From Pseudomonas fulva (GTDB taxonomy: Bacteria > Pseudomonadota > Gammaproteobacteria > Pseudomonadales > Pseudomonadaceae): 64,000 bases of DNA. Every line of letters starts with the position of its first letter. Positions within the stretch are counted from its first letter, which is position 1. The stretch is taken from NCBI RefSeq assembly GCF_015680705.1, contig NZ_JADNYP010000012.1, positions 97,243-161,242 of the forward strand, given 5' to 3'. Shown in pieces: positions 49,043-58,193 of the stretch. Under the pieces are notes generated by a model. The model was not told where the DNA came from. It was given only the letters and a program-made list of their open reading frames with translations, and searched no databases. A program made the position numbers and the translations under genes.

Positions 49043-49939
49043 GTGAAGACCTTGGAACAGAGCATTAGCATGACATCACCGGCCAAAGACGTTCGTATCG
49101 GTATAGGATTGTGCCTGCTCTCGATGTTCATCTTCGCTATGCAGGATGGTCTTACCAAGACCTTGGTCAAAGATCTGCCCGTCGTTCAAATGGTGATGGT
49201 CAGGTACTGGTTTTTCCTGCTTTTCGCCGTCGTATTCGTGTCGTTGAAGGGAGGGCTGAAAAGGGCGGTCAGAACTGGCCAGCCGATGCTCCAGATATTG
49301 AGGGCTTTGCTTGGCGTGTTCGAGATAGCTGTATTCGGCTTGGCTTTGCGTTACCTAGGGCTGGCGGAAACCCACGCGATATACGCCATATTTCCCCTGT
49401 TGACCCTGTTATTAGCGGCCTTGGTGCTAAGAGAGTCTGTTAGCCTGCGTCAGACCTTGGCTGCCATGGTTGGTTTTACAGGTACGTTGATCATTCTCCA
49501 ACCTGGTATGGGCGTATTTAGCGTGGCGTCTCTGATCCCATTGCTTTCGGCCTTCATGTTCGCGGTATTCAACGTGCTAACGCGCAGGATTAGCCAGACC
49601 GATTCCTTTGCCACCAATATGTTGTACATGGGTTTTTGGGGAGCCGTAGCCTCGGCGGTGATGGGGCTCGGACAGTGGGTGGCGCCCACCGCACTGCAAT
49701 GGGGGCTGATGTTGGTCCTTTGCGTTACCGGGGTTGCTGCGCAGTTGCTGCTCTTGCAAGCGCTCAAATACACGACCGCAGGCATTCTGCAACCGTTCAA
49801 TTACGCGCTGTTGGTGTTCGCTTCGCTTATAGGTGTCGTTTGGTTCGGGGAAACGCTGGATGGTTTTCTGATCGCGGGGGCAATACTGGTGGTAATGGGT
49901 GGAATCTGGTCAATTACTCGTGCAGACAGTGGCAGATGA
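49043..49939 (+). CDS. DMT-superfamily transporter (EamA domains)
   Basis: The protein has 298 residues (or 289 from the ATG at 49070), with ten spans forming two EamA repeats (IGIGLCLLSMFIFAMQDG and IPLLSAFMFAVFNVLTRR). These carriers usually export metabolites such as amino acids. It follows the TauE/SafE gene in the same direction and precedes the CdhR-like regulator. The substrate cannot be read from sequence. Confidence 0.85.
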   Translation: MKTLEQSISMTSPAKDVRIGIGLCLLSMFIFAMQDGLTKTLVKDLPVVQMVMVRYWFFLLFAVVFVSLKGGLKRAVRTGQPMLQILRALLGVFEIAVFGLALRYLGLAETHAIYAIFPLLTLLLAALVLRESVSLRQTLAAMVGFTGTLIILQPGMGVFSVASLIPLLSAFMFAVFNVLTRRISQTDSFATNMLYMGFWGAVASAVMGLGQWVAPTALQWGLMLVLCVTGVAAQLLLLQALKYTTAGILQPFNYALLVFASLIGVVWFGETLDGFLIAGAILVVMGGIWSITRADSGR

Positions 49940-50028
49940 TGACTGACAAACGTATTTGGGCCTGACACGCCGGCACCGAAGCTCCCTGCGACCTATGATT
50001 GACGGCAGCCGGCTGATTGGAGATTGTC

Positions 50029-51027
50029 GTGTTCAAGTTTCTTATTGTCATCTTTCCCTATTTCAACGCTGCTGCCACTACCGCGTTCGTTGATCCGTTC
50101 CGGGCAGCCAATTATCTAAGCGGCAAAACCTGCTTTCACTGGGAGTTTGCTTCCTTGGAAGGCGGCCTTGTGCGTTCCTCAAATGGTATGGACCTGTCCA
50201 CCCAGTCGCTTGGCGGCCTGCGTGACGAGAGTTGGGACCTTGTGGTGGTGTCCTGCAGCTGGACACCCGAGAAATTCAACACCCCCCAAATCCTCAGCCT
50301 GCTGAGAAACTGGGCCAACAAAGGCTGCATGCTTGGGGCGCTCGATACCGGCACCTTTCTGCTGGCAGAGGCTGGCTTGCTGAAGGGTAAGCGCGCCACT
50401 GGACACTACGAACATATTGATGCCCTGATCGAGCTCTACCCCGAAGTGGAGATCGTGGAAGACCTGTACGTATTCGATCAGAACCGAATCACCTGCTGCG
50501 GGGGGGCAGCCGGAACAGATGTCGCCTTGCAACTGATCCGCAACATGCACGGTGAAACGCTGGCAAACGAGGCGGCGCGCTATGTTTTCCACCCAGAGTT
50601 CAGACCCGGTAGCACGCGACAAAACCCCGAGGATCACCAGCCCATGGGGCACACCATACCAATCGCGGTGACCCAAGCGATCAAGCTGATGGAAACCCAC
50701 CTTGAGGACGTCATAAGCATCCCGGAAATCAGCGACCGTGTCGGCATTTCGCAACGGCAGCTTGATCGGCTCTTTCGCCAGATTGCGCACAAGACCCCAG
50801 CACTTTATTACCGCGACATTCGCCTGGATCGAGCGCGTGGACTGGTCACCCAAACCAGTATGCCGCTAACCAAGGTAGGCGTCGCGTCAGGGTTTCCGAA
50901 CCAATCGCATTTCTGCAGAGCGTACCGCGAACGCTTCGGGATAACGCCCAGTCAGGATCGCCAGGAAGGGCGAGTGCCTTTCGATTACCGAGCCTGGCCA
51001 ATGCATCAATCCGGCAAGCAACGGTAA
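50029..51027 (+). CDS. CdhR-like AraC activator with GATase1-like sensor domain
   Basis: It encodes 332 residues from GTG at 50029, which has TTGGAG seven bases upstream. The N-terminal DJ-1/PfpI-like domain (FKFLIVIFPYFNAAATTAF; LGALDTGTFLLAEAGLL, no catalytic cysteine) is followed by an AraC double helix-turn-helix (EISDRVGISQRQLDRLFRQ and GVASGFPNQSHFCRAYRERF). CdhR, which senses carnitine in P. aeruginosa, has the same plan and also lies next to carnitine genes. It most likely activates the operon that starts 162 bases downstream. Confidence 0.88.
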   Translation: MFKFLIVIFPYFNAAATTAFVDPFRAANYLSGKTCFHWEFASLEGGLVRSSNGMDLSTQSLGGLRDESWDLVVVSCSWTPEKFNTPQILSLLRNWANKGCMLGALDTGTFLLAEAGLLKGKRATGHYEHIDALIELYPEVEIVEDLYVFDQNRITCCGGAAGTDVALQLIRNMHGETLANEAARYVFHPEFRPGSTRQNPEDHQPMGHTIPIAVTQAIKLMETHLEDVISIPEISDRVGISQRQLDRLFRQIAHKTPALYYRDIRLDRARGLVTQTSMPLTKVGVASGFPNQSHFCRAYRERFGITPSQDRQEGRVPFDYRAWPMHQSGKQR

Positions 51028-51082
51028 TTGTGAGGTCGTACCCAGACAGTACATGCCTAAAAGCGACCTAGGCAAAAAACGC

Positions 51083-51116
51083 AAATAGAAAGGCGAATTT
51101 TGCAAAATTTCTATTT
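51083..51116. promoter_or_regulatory. 34-bp AT-rich dyad upstream of the quaternary-amine operon
   Basis: Outer arms AAATAGAAA and TTTCTATTT are exact complements. The centre is the palindrome AATTTTGCAAAATT. It lies 56 bases after the regulator stop and 73 bases before the first operon gene. It may serve as operator, as terminator of the regulator gene, or both. Confidence 0.55.
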
Positions 51117-51188
51117 CCCAACCAGCCCACTATCAACCCCACAGAACGAGCAAAACCCCTAGCTCGTGACAATAAAAGGGCCGTTGAT

Positions 51189-52331
51189 ATGTCTGAGTTG
51201 CTGCATCCTCGTCAGTTCGAATCGATCAAGCAGGGTTATGATCCGGACCCGCTCGTTTCCCAGTCGCTGCGCGCTGAGGCCTATGTAGAACCTGAGTGGT
51301 TCCGCTTCGATCAACAGCAGATTCTCGCCCAGAGCTGGCAGTGGGTGTGCCACGTCGAAAAGGTACGCGAAGCCGGCAGCTATACCACCGTAGACATCGC
51401 CGGGCACCCGATCGCAGTGGTACGCGACCAGGATGGTACCCTGCGCGCTTTTTACAACGTGTGCAAACACCGCGCGCACCCCGTTCTGCAGGGCGAAGGC
51501 AAGACTCGCCGCATCGTCTGCCCGTACCACTCCTGGTGCTATGGCCTGAACGGTAGCCTCGTCGCTGCACCACATGTCTCCGGCCTTAAAGACTTCAACA
51601 AGGAAGAGATTCATCTCACTCCGGTTCAGGTCGAAGAGTTCTGCGGTTTCGTCTATGTGAACCTTGACCCCAAAGCGGCTCCGCTGCACCAACAGTCGGG
51701 TGACTTGGCCAAGGAAATCATGCAGTGGGCTCCGGATATTGAGAAGCTCACCTTCGCTCACCGGTTGACCTATGACATCAAGTCGAACTGGAAGAACGTG
51801 GTCGACAATTTCCTTGAGTGCTACCACTGCCCGACAGCGCACAAGGACTTCTGCACCTTGGTCGATATGGACACCTACAAGGTGGAGACCCACGGCATCT
51901 ATTCGAGCCACATGGCGGAGGCCGGCAAGGGGCAGAACTCGGCTTACGACGTGTCCAAGGCCAGCGTACGCACCCATGCGGTGTGGTGGCTGTGGCCTAA
52001 CACCTGCTTGATGCGTTACCCCGGTCGCAGCTCGATGATCGTGTTGAACATTGTGCCGATGGGCCCTGACCGCACTTTCGAAACCTATGACTTCTTCCTG
52101 GAGACGCCAGAGCCGGATGACATGGAAAAAGAAGCCATTCGCTACCTCGACGAAGTGCTGCAGGTGGAAGATATCTCGTTGGTTGAAAACGTCCAGCGCG
52201 GTATGCAGACCCCAGCTTTCGATCAGGGCCGAATCGTCACTGACCCGAATGGCTCCGGTAAGTCTGAACACGCACTGCATCACTTCCATGGGCTGGTACT
52301 CGAAGCTTACGCGCGTGGCGTGAAGTCATGA
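51189..52331 (+). CDS. Rieske oxygenase, CntA/YeaW-like (quaternary amine monooxygenase)
   Basis: The protein has 380 residues. The Rieske ligands are C92/H94 in VCKHRAH and C111/H114 in CPYHSW. The mononuclear iron ligands are H213 and H218 in ECYHCPTAH. The residue that bridges the two metal centres between subunits, aspartate in most family members, is glutamate here (E210 in DNFLECYHC), as in carnitine monooxygenase CntA. CntA splits carnitine to trimethylamine and malic semialdehyde. Only moderate similarity is apparent, so cleavage or hydroxylation of another betaine is equally possible. The matching reductase lies six genes downstream in the same operon. The stop overlaps the next start (ATGA). 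Confidence 0.85.
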   Translation: MSELLHPRQFESIKQGYDPDPLVSQSLRAEAYVEPEWFRFDQQQILAQSWQWVCHVEKVREAGSYTTVDIAGHPIAVVRDQDGTLRAFYNVCKHRAHPVLQGEGKTRRIVCPYHSWCYGLNGSLVAAPHVSGLKDFNKEEIHLTPVQVEEFCGFVYVNLDPKAAPLHQQSGDLAKEIMQWAPDIEKLTFAHRLTYDIKSNWKNVVDNFLECYHCPTAHKDFCTLVDMDTYKVETHGIYSSHMAEAGKGQNSAYDVSKASVRTHAVWWLWPNTCLMRYPGRSSMIVLNIVPMGPDRTFETYDFFLETPEPDDMEKEAIRYLDEVLQVEDISLVENVQRGMQTPAFDQGRIVTDPNGSGKSEHALHHFHGLVLEAYARGVKS

Positions 52332-53086
52332 GTGGCGGCGGCCTTGAAGGGAAGGTCGCCTTGGTCACCGGCGGTACAGGCGGCATTGGCAGAGCGGTGT
52401 GTGAGCGTTTGCTGAAGGAGGGCGCAGTTGTCTATGCCGCCGACCTGACCCAGCAGCACCCCGTGCCGGGCGCCATGCCTGTACAGCTGAACGTTGGCGA
52501 TGAGGCGCAAGTAATAGCTGTCATGCAGCAGGTGGAACAGCTCCACGGGCGGCTCGATGTGCTGGTCAATGCTGCCGGTATCGAGGTGGAACACACCATC
52601 GAGCACACGTCACTCGAAGTCTGGAATCGGGTATTCGCAGTCAACGTCACGGGCACGTTCCTGGTCAGCAAGTACGCGTTGCCACTCCTGCGCAAGGGAG
52701 TAGGAGCCAGCGTCATCAACTTTGGCTCCTATGACGGTTTCATTGCCGATCCGGGCCTTGCGGCTTACTGCGCGAGCAAGGGAGCGGTGCATGCGCTGAC
52801 CCGTGCGATGGCCTGCGACCACGGGCCGGAGGGGATTCGGGTGAATGCGGTGTGTCCTGGCTACATCGACACGCCCATGCTGCGTGGTTTTTTTCAGGAT
52901 CACGGCGACATTGCCAGCCTGGAAAACGCAGTGAGGGATGTGCACCCGACCCAGCGCTATGGCACTCCAGCCGATGTCGCCAACCTCGTGAACTGGCTGG
53001 CCAGCGACGAGGCCCGCTATGCCAGTGGCCAGTTGTGGATTCTCGATGGTGGTCTGACCGCCCAAGTACAACAAATGAAACTGTGA
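52328..53086 (+). CDS. Short-chain dehydrogenase/reductase (first of two)
   Basis: The protein has 252 residues, a classical SDR. The NAD(P) motif is TGGTGGIG, then NAAG, with the active site S...YCASK (YCASKGAVHALTRAM) and a catalytic asparagine further upstream. The acidic residue after strand 2 (AADLTQQ) favours NAD(H). It is translationally coupled to the oxygenase gene, so it probably oxidises an alcohol in the same pathway. Confidence 0.88.
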   Translation: MSGGGLEGKVALVTGGTGGIGRAVCERLLKEGAVVYAADLTQQHPVPGAMPVQLNVGDEAQVIAVMQQVEQLHGRLDVLVNAAGIEVEHTIEHTSLEVWNRVFAVNVTGTFLVSKYALPLLRKGVGASVINFGSYDGFIADPGLAAYCASKGAVHALTRAMACDHGPEGIRVNAVCPGYIDTPMLRGFFQDHGDIASLENAVRDVHPTQRYGTPADVANLVNWLASDEARYASGQLWILDGGLTAQVQQMKL

Positions 53087-53094
53087 GTCTCGCC

Positions 53095-54024
53095 ATGCCA
53101 AAGTCCGTCATTATTACCTGCGCCACTACTGGTGGCGTACACACCCCGACCATGTCCGAATACCTGCCGATCACCCCGCAGGAAATCGCTGACTCCTCGG
53201 TTGAGGCTGCGAAAGCCGGCGCATCGATCATTCACCTGCATGCCCGCAATCCTGAAACCGGCAAGCCCGATCCGCGTCCAGAGTTGTTCCAGGACTTCAT
53301 GGGCCAAATCAATCGCCAAAGCGACGCCGTACTGAACGTTTCTACCGGTGGTGGCCTGGGTATGACCCGTGAGGAGCGTCTGCGTGCCGCCCTGGCGGTG
53401 AGCCCGGAAATGGCTTCGCTGAACGTCGGCTCGATGAACTTCGGCATCTTCCCGATGAAGGCGAAGTATTCGAACTGGAAGCACGATTGGGAGCCGGCGT
53501 TCCTCGACAGCACCCGCGACTTCATTTTCCGCAACACCTTTGCCGACATCGAATACATCGTCAAAGAGCTGGGCGACGGTCACGGCACTCGTTTCGAGTT
53601 CGAATGCTACGACTTGGGCCACCTGTACAACCTGGCCTGGATCATCGAGCAGGGTTGGGTCAAGCCGCCTTTTCTCATTCAGATCGTCTTCGGTGTGCTG
53701 GGCGGGGTAGGTGCAGACCTCGACAACCTGATGCACATGCACACCGTCGCACAGAAGCTGTTCGGCAAAGACTACGAATGGTCGGTGCTGGCTGCCGGAA
53801 AAAACCAGATGGCCTTCGCTACCCAGGCAGCAATGCTCGGCGGCAACGTGCGCGTCGGTCTGGAAGACAGCCTGTTCATCGGAGCGGGCGAAAAGGCTCA
53901 GAGCAACGCCGAACAGGTACTGAAGATCCGCTCGATCGTCGAAAACCTGGGCCTGAAGGTGGCAACGCCGGAAGAAGCGCGGGCGCGTCTGGGGCTGAAG
54001 GGACGCGACAAGATCACCTTGTGA
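53095..54024 (+). CDS. Beta-keto acid cleavage enzyme (BKACE, DUF849), CdhC-like
   Basis: The protein has 309 residues. The zinc site HLHARNP, the VSTGGGLGMTREERL substrate loop, the FECYDLGHLYN segment and the GLEDSLFIGAGEKA end define the BKACE family. These enzymes condense a beta-keto acid with acetyl-CoA, releasing acetoacetate and a new CoA ester. In carnitine catabolism the member CdhC turns 3-dehydrocarnitine into betainyl-CoA. The presence of a carnitine-dehydrogenase homologue and a CdhB-like thioesterase in the same operon strongly supports that reaction or a close analogue. Confidence 0.88.
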   Translation: MPKSVIITCATTGGVHTPTMSEYLPITPQEIADSSVEAAKAGASIIHLHARNPETGKPDPRPELFQDFMGQINRQSDAVLNVSTGGGLGMTREERLRAALAVSPEMASLNVGSMNFGIFPMKAKYSNWKHDWEPAFLDSTRDFIFRNTFADIEYIVKELGDGHGTRFEFECYDLGHLYNLAWIIEQGWVKPPFLIQIVFGVLGGVGADLDNLMHMHTVAQKLFGKDYEWSVLAAGKNQMAFATQAAMLGGNVRVGLEDSLFIGAGEKAQSNAEQVLKIRSIVENLGLKVATPEEARARLGLKGRDKITL

Positions 54025-54044
54025 TTCGGGATTGGGGATATGCC

Positions 54045-55466
54045 ATGCATACCAAAATGTTGATCAACGGCGAACTCGTCGAGGGCGCCGCTGCGTCGCT
54101 CGCTGTCATAGATCCCGCCACTGGCGAGGAAATTGTCAGTGTTCGTCAGGCGGATGACGCTCAGCTGGACAGCGCTGTTCGTAGCGCCCACGAAGCTTTC
54201 GAGTCATTCTCGAAGACCACTCCCGCTCAACGGGCCGCGCTGCTGCAAGACATCGCGGGCGTCATCGAAGAGCACGCCGAAGAGTTGGCTTCGCTGGAAA
54301 GTCAGAACGTCGGTAAGCCTTGGCCATCGGCTCTCGAAGACGAAATGCCGCTGACCCTCGACACCTTCCGCTTCTTTGCCGGCGCTGCGCGCACTATGGC
54401 AGGTGTGGCAGCTGGTGAGTACGTGCCGGGCCATACGAGCCTGATTCGTCGGGATCCGATCGGGGCGGTGGCAGCGATTGCCCCTTGGAACTACCCGTTG
54501 ATGATGGCTGCCTGGAAACTGGCAGCGCCATTGGCTGCAGGGTGTTCTGTGGTGCTCAAACCTTCGGAAGTAACCCCGCTTTCTACCCTGCGCCTGGGTG
54601 AGCTGCTGGCTGATGTCGTCCCGAAAGGCGTGATCAATATCGTGCACGGGGTCGGTACTTCGACCGGGGCGCGTCTGATCAATGCTGACAACATCGAAGC
54701 GGTAAGCATCACCGGCTCGCCTGCAACAGGCAGTGCCGCCATGCGCGCGGCTGCGCAGCAAATGCGCCAGGTTCATGTCGAGCTTGGCGGCAAGGCGCCA
54801 GTGATCGTTTATGAGGATGCTGATGTCGAGAAGCTGGTCGCAACCCTTCGTGCAACTGCATTTTTCAACGCCGGCCAAGATTGCGCGCAACCCTGCCGGG
54901 TGCTGGTTGCCAGCAAGGTCTACGACCGCGTCGTCAGTGCATTGGCCGAAGCGGCAGCGTCGATCAAGGTCGGGGCGCCTCGGGCGGTCGGAACGGAGAT
55001 GGGGCCGTTGGTCACTGAGCTGCACCGTCAGCGAGTGGCCGGTTTCGTCGACCGTGCTCGGGCATACGCCGAAGTTGTAGCGGGCGGCACAGTCGAAGCG
55101 GGTGGTGGCTTCTTCTACAGCCCGACGGTGGTTGCAGATGTCGATCATCATGCCGAGATCGCCACCCAAGAGATTTTCGGCCCTGTGATTGCGGTGTCTC
55201 GCTTCACTGAGGCCCAGGATCCGATTGCCATCGCCAATGCCACCCGCTACGGGTTGGCCTCGTCGATCTGGACGCGTGACAGCGGGCGGGCCATGGAGGC
55301 CAGCAGTCGACTGCGCTATGGCTTCACCTGGGTCAATACCCATGGTGTAGCAACGCCTGAAATGCCTTGGGCGGCCATGAAAGGATCTGGGCATGGCTGT
55401 GACATGTCGGTGTTCGCGCTGGATGCGTACACCAGCGTTCGTCACGTGATGCTGGCCCACGGGTGA
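54045..55466 (+). CDS. Aldehyde dehydrogenase (aminobutyraldehyde/betaine aldehyde type)
   Basis: The protein has 473 residues. The catalytic cysteine lies in GQDCAQPCR, the base in VELGGKAP, and the fold motif is AAIAPWNYPLMMAAWKLA. This group oxidises small amino- or trimethylammonio-aldehydes such as 4-aminobutanal and 4-trimethylaminobutanal. Within the operon it could make gamma-butyrobetaine from its aldehyde, or oxidise the semialdehyde left after oxygenase cleavage. The two options predict different pathway directions. Confidence 0.88.
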   Translation: MHTKMLINGELVEGAAASLAVIDPATGEEIVSVRQADDAQLDSAVRSAHEAFESFSKTTPAQRAALLQDIAGVIEEHAEELASLESQNVGKPWPSALEDEMPLTLDTFRFFAGAARTMAGVAAGEYVPGHTSLIRRDPIGAVAAIAPWNYPLMMAAWKLAAPLAAGCSVVLKPSEVTPLSTLRLGELLADVVPKGVINIVHGVGTSTGARLINADNIEAVSITGSPATGSAAMRAAAQQMRQVHVELGGKAPVIVYEDADVEKLVATLRATAFFNAGQDCAQPCRVLVASKVYDRVVSALAEAAASIKVGAPRAVGTEMGPLVTELHRQRVAGFVDRARAYAEVVAGGTVEAGGGFFYSPTVVADVDHHAEIATQEIFGPVIAVSRFTEAQDPIAIANATRYGLASSIWTRDSGRAMEASSRLRYGFTWVNTHGVATPEMPWAAMKGSGHGCDMSVFALDAYTSVRHVMLAHG

Positions 55467-55472
55467 TCGAGC

Positions 55473-56222
55473 ATGAACAGATCCGCTGTGATCGTGACAG
55501 GAGGCAGCCGTGGTATTGGGCTGGCGATCGTCGAAAAGTTTGTCGCTCAAGGTCGCCAGGTGGTGGCTTGCGGGCGCGGAGTCCGGCCTCGCCACATGGA
55601 TGCGTCGGTCGAGTGGGTGCAGGCTGATGTGTCGAAAACTGATGACGCGAACTACATCGTCGAACGCGCCATCCAGCGCTTTGGTCGAGTGAGTGTTCTC
55701 GTCAACAACGCCGGAGTTCAGATCGAGAAAACGGTGTTGGAAACCACCGATGCCGATTGGGACGAGGTCATGGGGATCAACGCCCGAGGCACATTCAACC
55801 TGTGTCGGGCGGTGTTGCCCGGCATGGTTAAGTGCGGAGGTTCGATCATCAACCTTGGTTCCATCTCGGGGCAAACAGCGGACCCAGCCATGGCGATCTA
55901 CAACGCTTCGAAAGCGTTCGTTCATGGATTGACACGCTCCATTGCCGTGGATCATGGCCCACGCGTGAGATGTAACGCGGTATGCCCCGGCTGGATCATG
56001 ACCGCCATGGCCGAGGACGCTTTCGCCATGGCTGAAAACCCAGCCAAGGCCAAAGCCGATGCCCTGGCCCGCCACCCGGCGGGCCGATTTGGACAACCTG
56101 AAGACATTGCTGAGACGGTGGCGTGGTTGGCCTCCGATGCAGCGCGCTTCATTACCGGACAGTGCTTTGTCGTTGATGGCGGCCTGACCAGTGCTTCTCC
56201 CTTACAACCGAGGTTTTTCTGA
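55473..56222 (+). CDS. Short-chain dehydrogenase/reductase (second of two)
   Basis: The protein has 249 residues, a classical SDR. TGGSRGIG, then NNAG, then the active site LGSISG...YNASK are visible. It is clearly diverged from the SDR at 52328, so it is not a recent duplicate. It starts six bases after the aldehyde dehydrogenase gene and its stop overlaps the next ATG by one base. It probably handles an alcohol/ketone step. Confidence 0.88.
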   Translation: MNRSAVIVTGGSRGIGLAIVEKFVAQGRQVVACGRGVRPRHMDASVEWVQADVSKTDDANYIVERAIQRFGRVSVLVNNAGVQIEKTVLETTDADWDEVMGINARGTFNLCRAVLPGMVKCGGSIINLGSISGQTADPAMAIYNASKAFVHGLTRSIAVDHGPRVRCNAVCPGWIMTAMAEDAFAMAENPAKAKADALARHPAGRFGQPEDIAETVAWLASDAARFITGQCFVVDGGLTSASPLQPRFF

Positions 56223-57154
56223 TGAGTGAATTTTCAAATGTCGCGGTGATTGGCGCGGGTGTGATTGGAGCCAGCTGGGCCGCTCTGTTCCTTGCATCGG
56301 GGCGTAACGTTGCCGTCTATGACCCGTCCCCGACCATGGAAGCCGATGTTCGCGCCTACATCGACAACGCGTGGCCGACCCTGCGCGAACTCGGGTTGGC
56401 TGATGCCGAGCCAGGTTTGCTGAGCTTCCATAAAGATGTGGAGGGCGCTGTCAGCCAGGCCGATTTCGTTCAGGAAAGTGTGCCAGAGCGTATCGCAATC
56501 AAGCATGACCTGTTCGCCAAGCTAGAAGCTGCACTCAAACCTGGCACCATCGTCGCCTCTTCGGCCTCGGGGCTGCGTCTGGGCGAGATGCAGGCGGGTT
56601 GGAAAGACCCCTCGCACTTCATCCTGGGCCACCCCTTCAACCCGCCGCACCTGATTCCTCTGGTCGAGGTCATGGGCAACGAGAAAACGGCTGTCGGCGT
56701 GGTTGAAAAGGCAGAGCGCTTCTACGAGTTGGTGGGCAAGGTCACCATCCGGGTTAACCGGGAGGTGAAAGGACACGTCGCCAACCGCTTGCAAGCTGCG
56801 CTGTGGCGCGAGGCGATCCATCTGGTGAAGAGCGGCGTAGCCAGTGTCGAGGACGTCGACAAGGCCGTGTGGGCAGGCCCAGGCCTGCGCTGGGCGGCCA
56901 TGGGCCCGACCATGCTGTTCCACCTGGGCGGTGGCTCGCAGGGCCTCAGCTCGTTCTGCCAGAAATACACCGAGAGTTTCCACGGCTGGTGGGACGACCT
57001 GGGTGATCCGCGCCTGGATGAACAGACGGCTTCGATGCTAGTTCAAGGCGTTCGTGATGAGGCCGGCAGCAGCAGCTGGGCGTCACTCGCGACTAATCGT
57101 GATGAGCTCATCACCCAGATGTTGAAAGCCACCGCTCCACTGCGGTGTCGTTGA
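56222..57154 (+). CDS. cdhA: L-carnitine dehydrogenase-like 3-hydroxyacyl-CoA dehydrogenase family protein (CdhA)
   Basis: The protein has 310 residues. The NAD-binding Rossmann motif is VIGAGVIGASWAALFLASG. The catalytic region HPFNPPHLIPLVEV and the C-terminal helices with NRLQAALWREAIHLVKSGVAS follow. Carnitine dehydrogenases are short, stand-alone members of this family of about this length. The reaction is L-carnitine + NAD+ to 3-dehydrocarnitine, the substrate of CdhC. The link with BKACE and thioesterase genes supports the assignment over a fatty-acid enzyme. Confidence 0.82.
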   Translation: MSEFSNVAVIGAGVIGASWAALFLASGRNVAVYDPSPTMEADVRAYIDNAWPTLRELGLADAEPGLLSFHKDVEGAVSQADFVQESVPERIAIKHDLFAKLEAALKPGTIVASSASGLRLGEMQAGWKDPSHFILGHPFNPPHLIPLVEVMGNEKTAVGVVEKAERFYELVGKVTIRVNREVKGHVANRLQAALWREAIHLVKSGVASVEDVDKAVWAGPGLRWAAMGPTMLFHLGGGSQGLSSFCQKYTESFHGWWDDLGDPRLDEQTASMLVQGVRDEAGSSSWASLATNRDELITQMLKATAPLRCR

Positions 57155-57210
57155 TGTTTGGCCCGGGGCGCTCACGTTCCGGGCCTGTTTGCCGTTGCGT
57201 GAGGTTTGCC

Positions 57211-58161
57211 ATGCCTGATGAATTGAATCTACAGATAACGGACCTGATTGCTGAAGCCAAAGGCGTCATGGTCGTCGAGCTGCGCTCGCCCGCAGGTGAA
57301 GCGCTGCCACCTTTCAAACCTGGTGCCCACATCGAACTTCACTTGCCAGGAGACATCGTTCGTCAGTATTCGCTGTGTAACGATGCACGCGAAAACGACC
57401 GCTATTGCGTAGGTGTAGGCCTGTCTCCGGTCAGTCGAGGTGGCTCCAGGCATGTGCATCAATCACTTCGGGTCGGCGATACGCTGCAAGTCAGCCCACC
57501 CCGCAATCACTTTCCACTGGAGGAGGATGCGCCTGGGTTCGTGTTCTTTGCAGGCGGGATAGGCATCACGCCGGTCTGGTCGATGATCCAGTGGTGCGAA
57601 GCGAACAAGCGCCCCTGGCACCTGTTCTACCTGGTACGCAGCCGTCAGCGGGCGGCATTCCTGGAAGAGCTACGGGTCTTCGGCAATCGTGTCACGCTTC
57701 ATGCTGACGACGAAGCGGGTGGCTTGTTCGATATTGCTGCGGCCATTGATCAGCAGCCGTCCGATGTTCATTTCTACACCTGCGGACCAACACCGCTGAT
57801 GCTTGCAGTCGAAGCGGCAGCGGCGGGCTTTCCGGAAGAGCAGGTGCATTTCGAATGGTTTACGCCAAAAGAGCCCAAGTCCACTGCAACGGACAAGGCT
57901 TTCAGCATTCAACTTGCCCGTAGCGGTAAGTCCTTTGAGGTGCCGGCAGACAAAAGCATTCTGCAGGTGCTCGAAGACAACGGTTTGCGGGCAGAAAGTT
58001 CTTGCCGGGAGGGGACATGCGCCTCATGCGAGATCTGTGTTCTGGAAGGCACGCCCGATCATCGCGACAGCGTGCTGACGGCAGCCGAGCGCAAGAAGAA
58101 CGACGTAATGATGATCTGCGTCTCCCGATCGCTTTCCGAAACTCTCGTACTCGATCTCTGA
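57211..58161 (+). CDS. Rieske oxygenase reductase, CntB/VanB-like (FMN or FAD, NAD(P)H, 2Fe-2S)
   Basis: It encodes 316 residues from the ATG at 57211 with GTGAGG upstream. The domain order is: flavin-binding barrel with RQYSLCND; nucleotide-binding domain with FFAGGIGITPVWSM and FYTCGPTPLM; C-terminal plant-type ferredoxin with cysteines in SSCREGTCASCEICVLEG and a last Cys in MMICVSRS. It passes electrons from NAD(P)H to the oxygenase at 51189. It may also serve the reductase-less oxygenase at 31747. Confidence 0.9.
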   Translation: MPDELNLQITDLIAEAKGVMVVELRSPAGEALPPFKPGAHIELHLPGDIVRQYSLCNDARENDRYCVGVGLSPVSRGGSRHVHQSLRVGDTLQVSPPRNHFPLEEDAPGFVFFAGGIGITPVWSMIQWCEANKRPWHLFYLVRSRQRAAFLEELRVFGNRVTLHADDEAGGLFDIAAAIDQQPSDVHFYTCGPTPLMLAVEAAAAGFPEEQVHFEWFTPKEPKSTATDKAFSIQLARSGKSFEVPADKSILQVLEDNGLRAESSCREGTCASCEICVLEGTPDHRDSVLTAAERKKNDVMMICVSRSLSETLVLDL

Positions 58162-58193
58162 AGTGTACCCATGACTTCTGGAAGGACTTATTC

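Noticed and set aside
54204..56096. Long minus-strand open frame (630 codons) opposite the aldehyde dehydrogenase and SDR
   Set aside because: Both plus-strand genes have catalytic motifs and tight operon spacing; the antisense frame is low-information.
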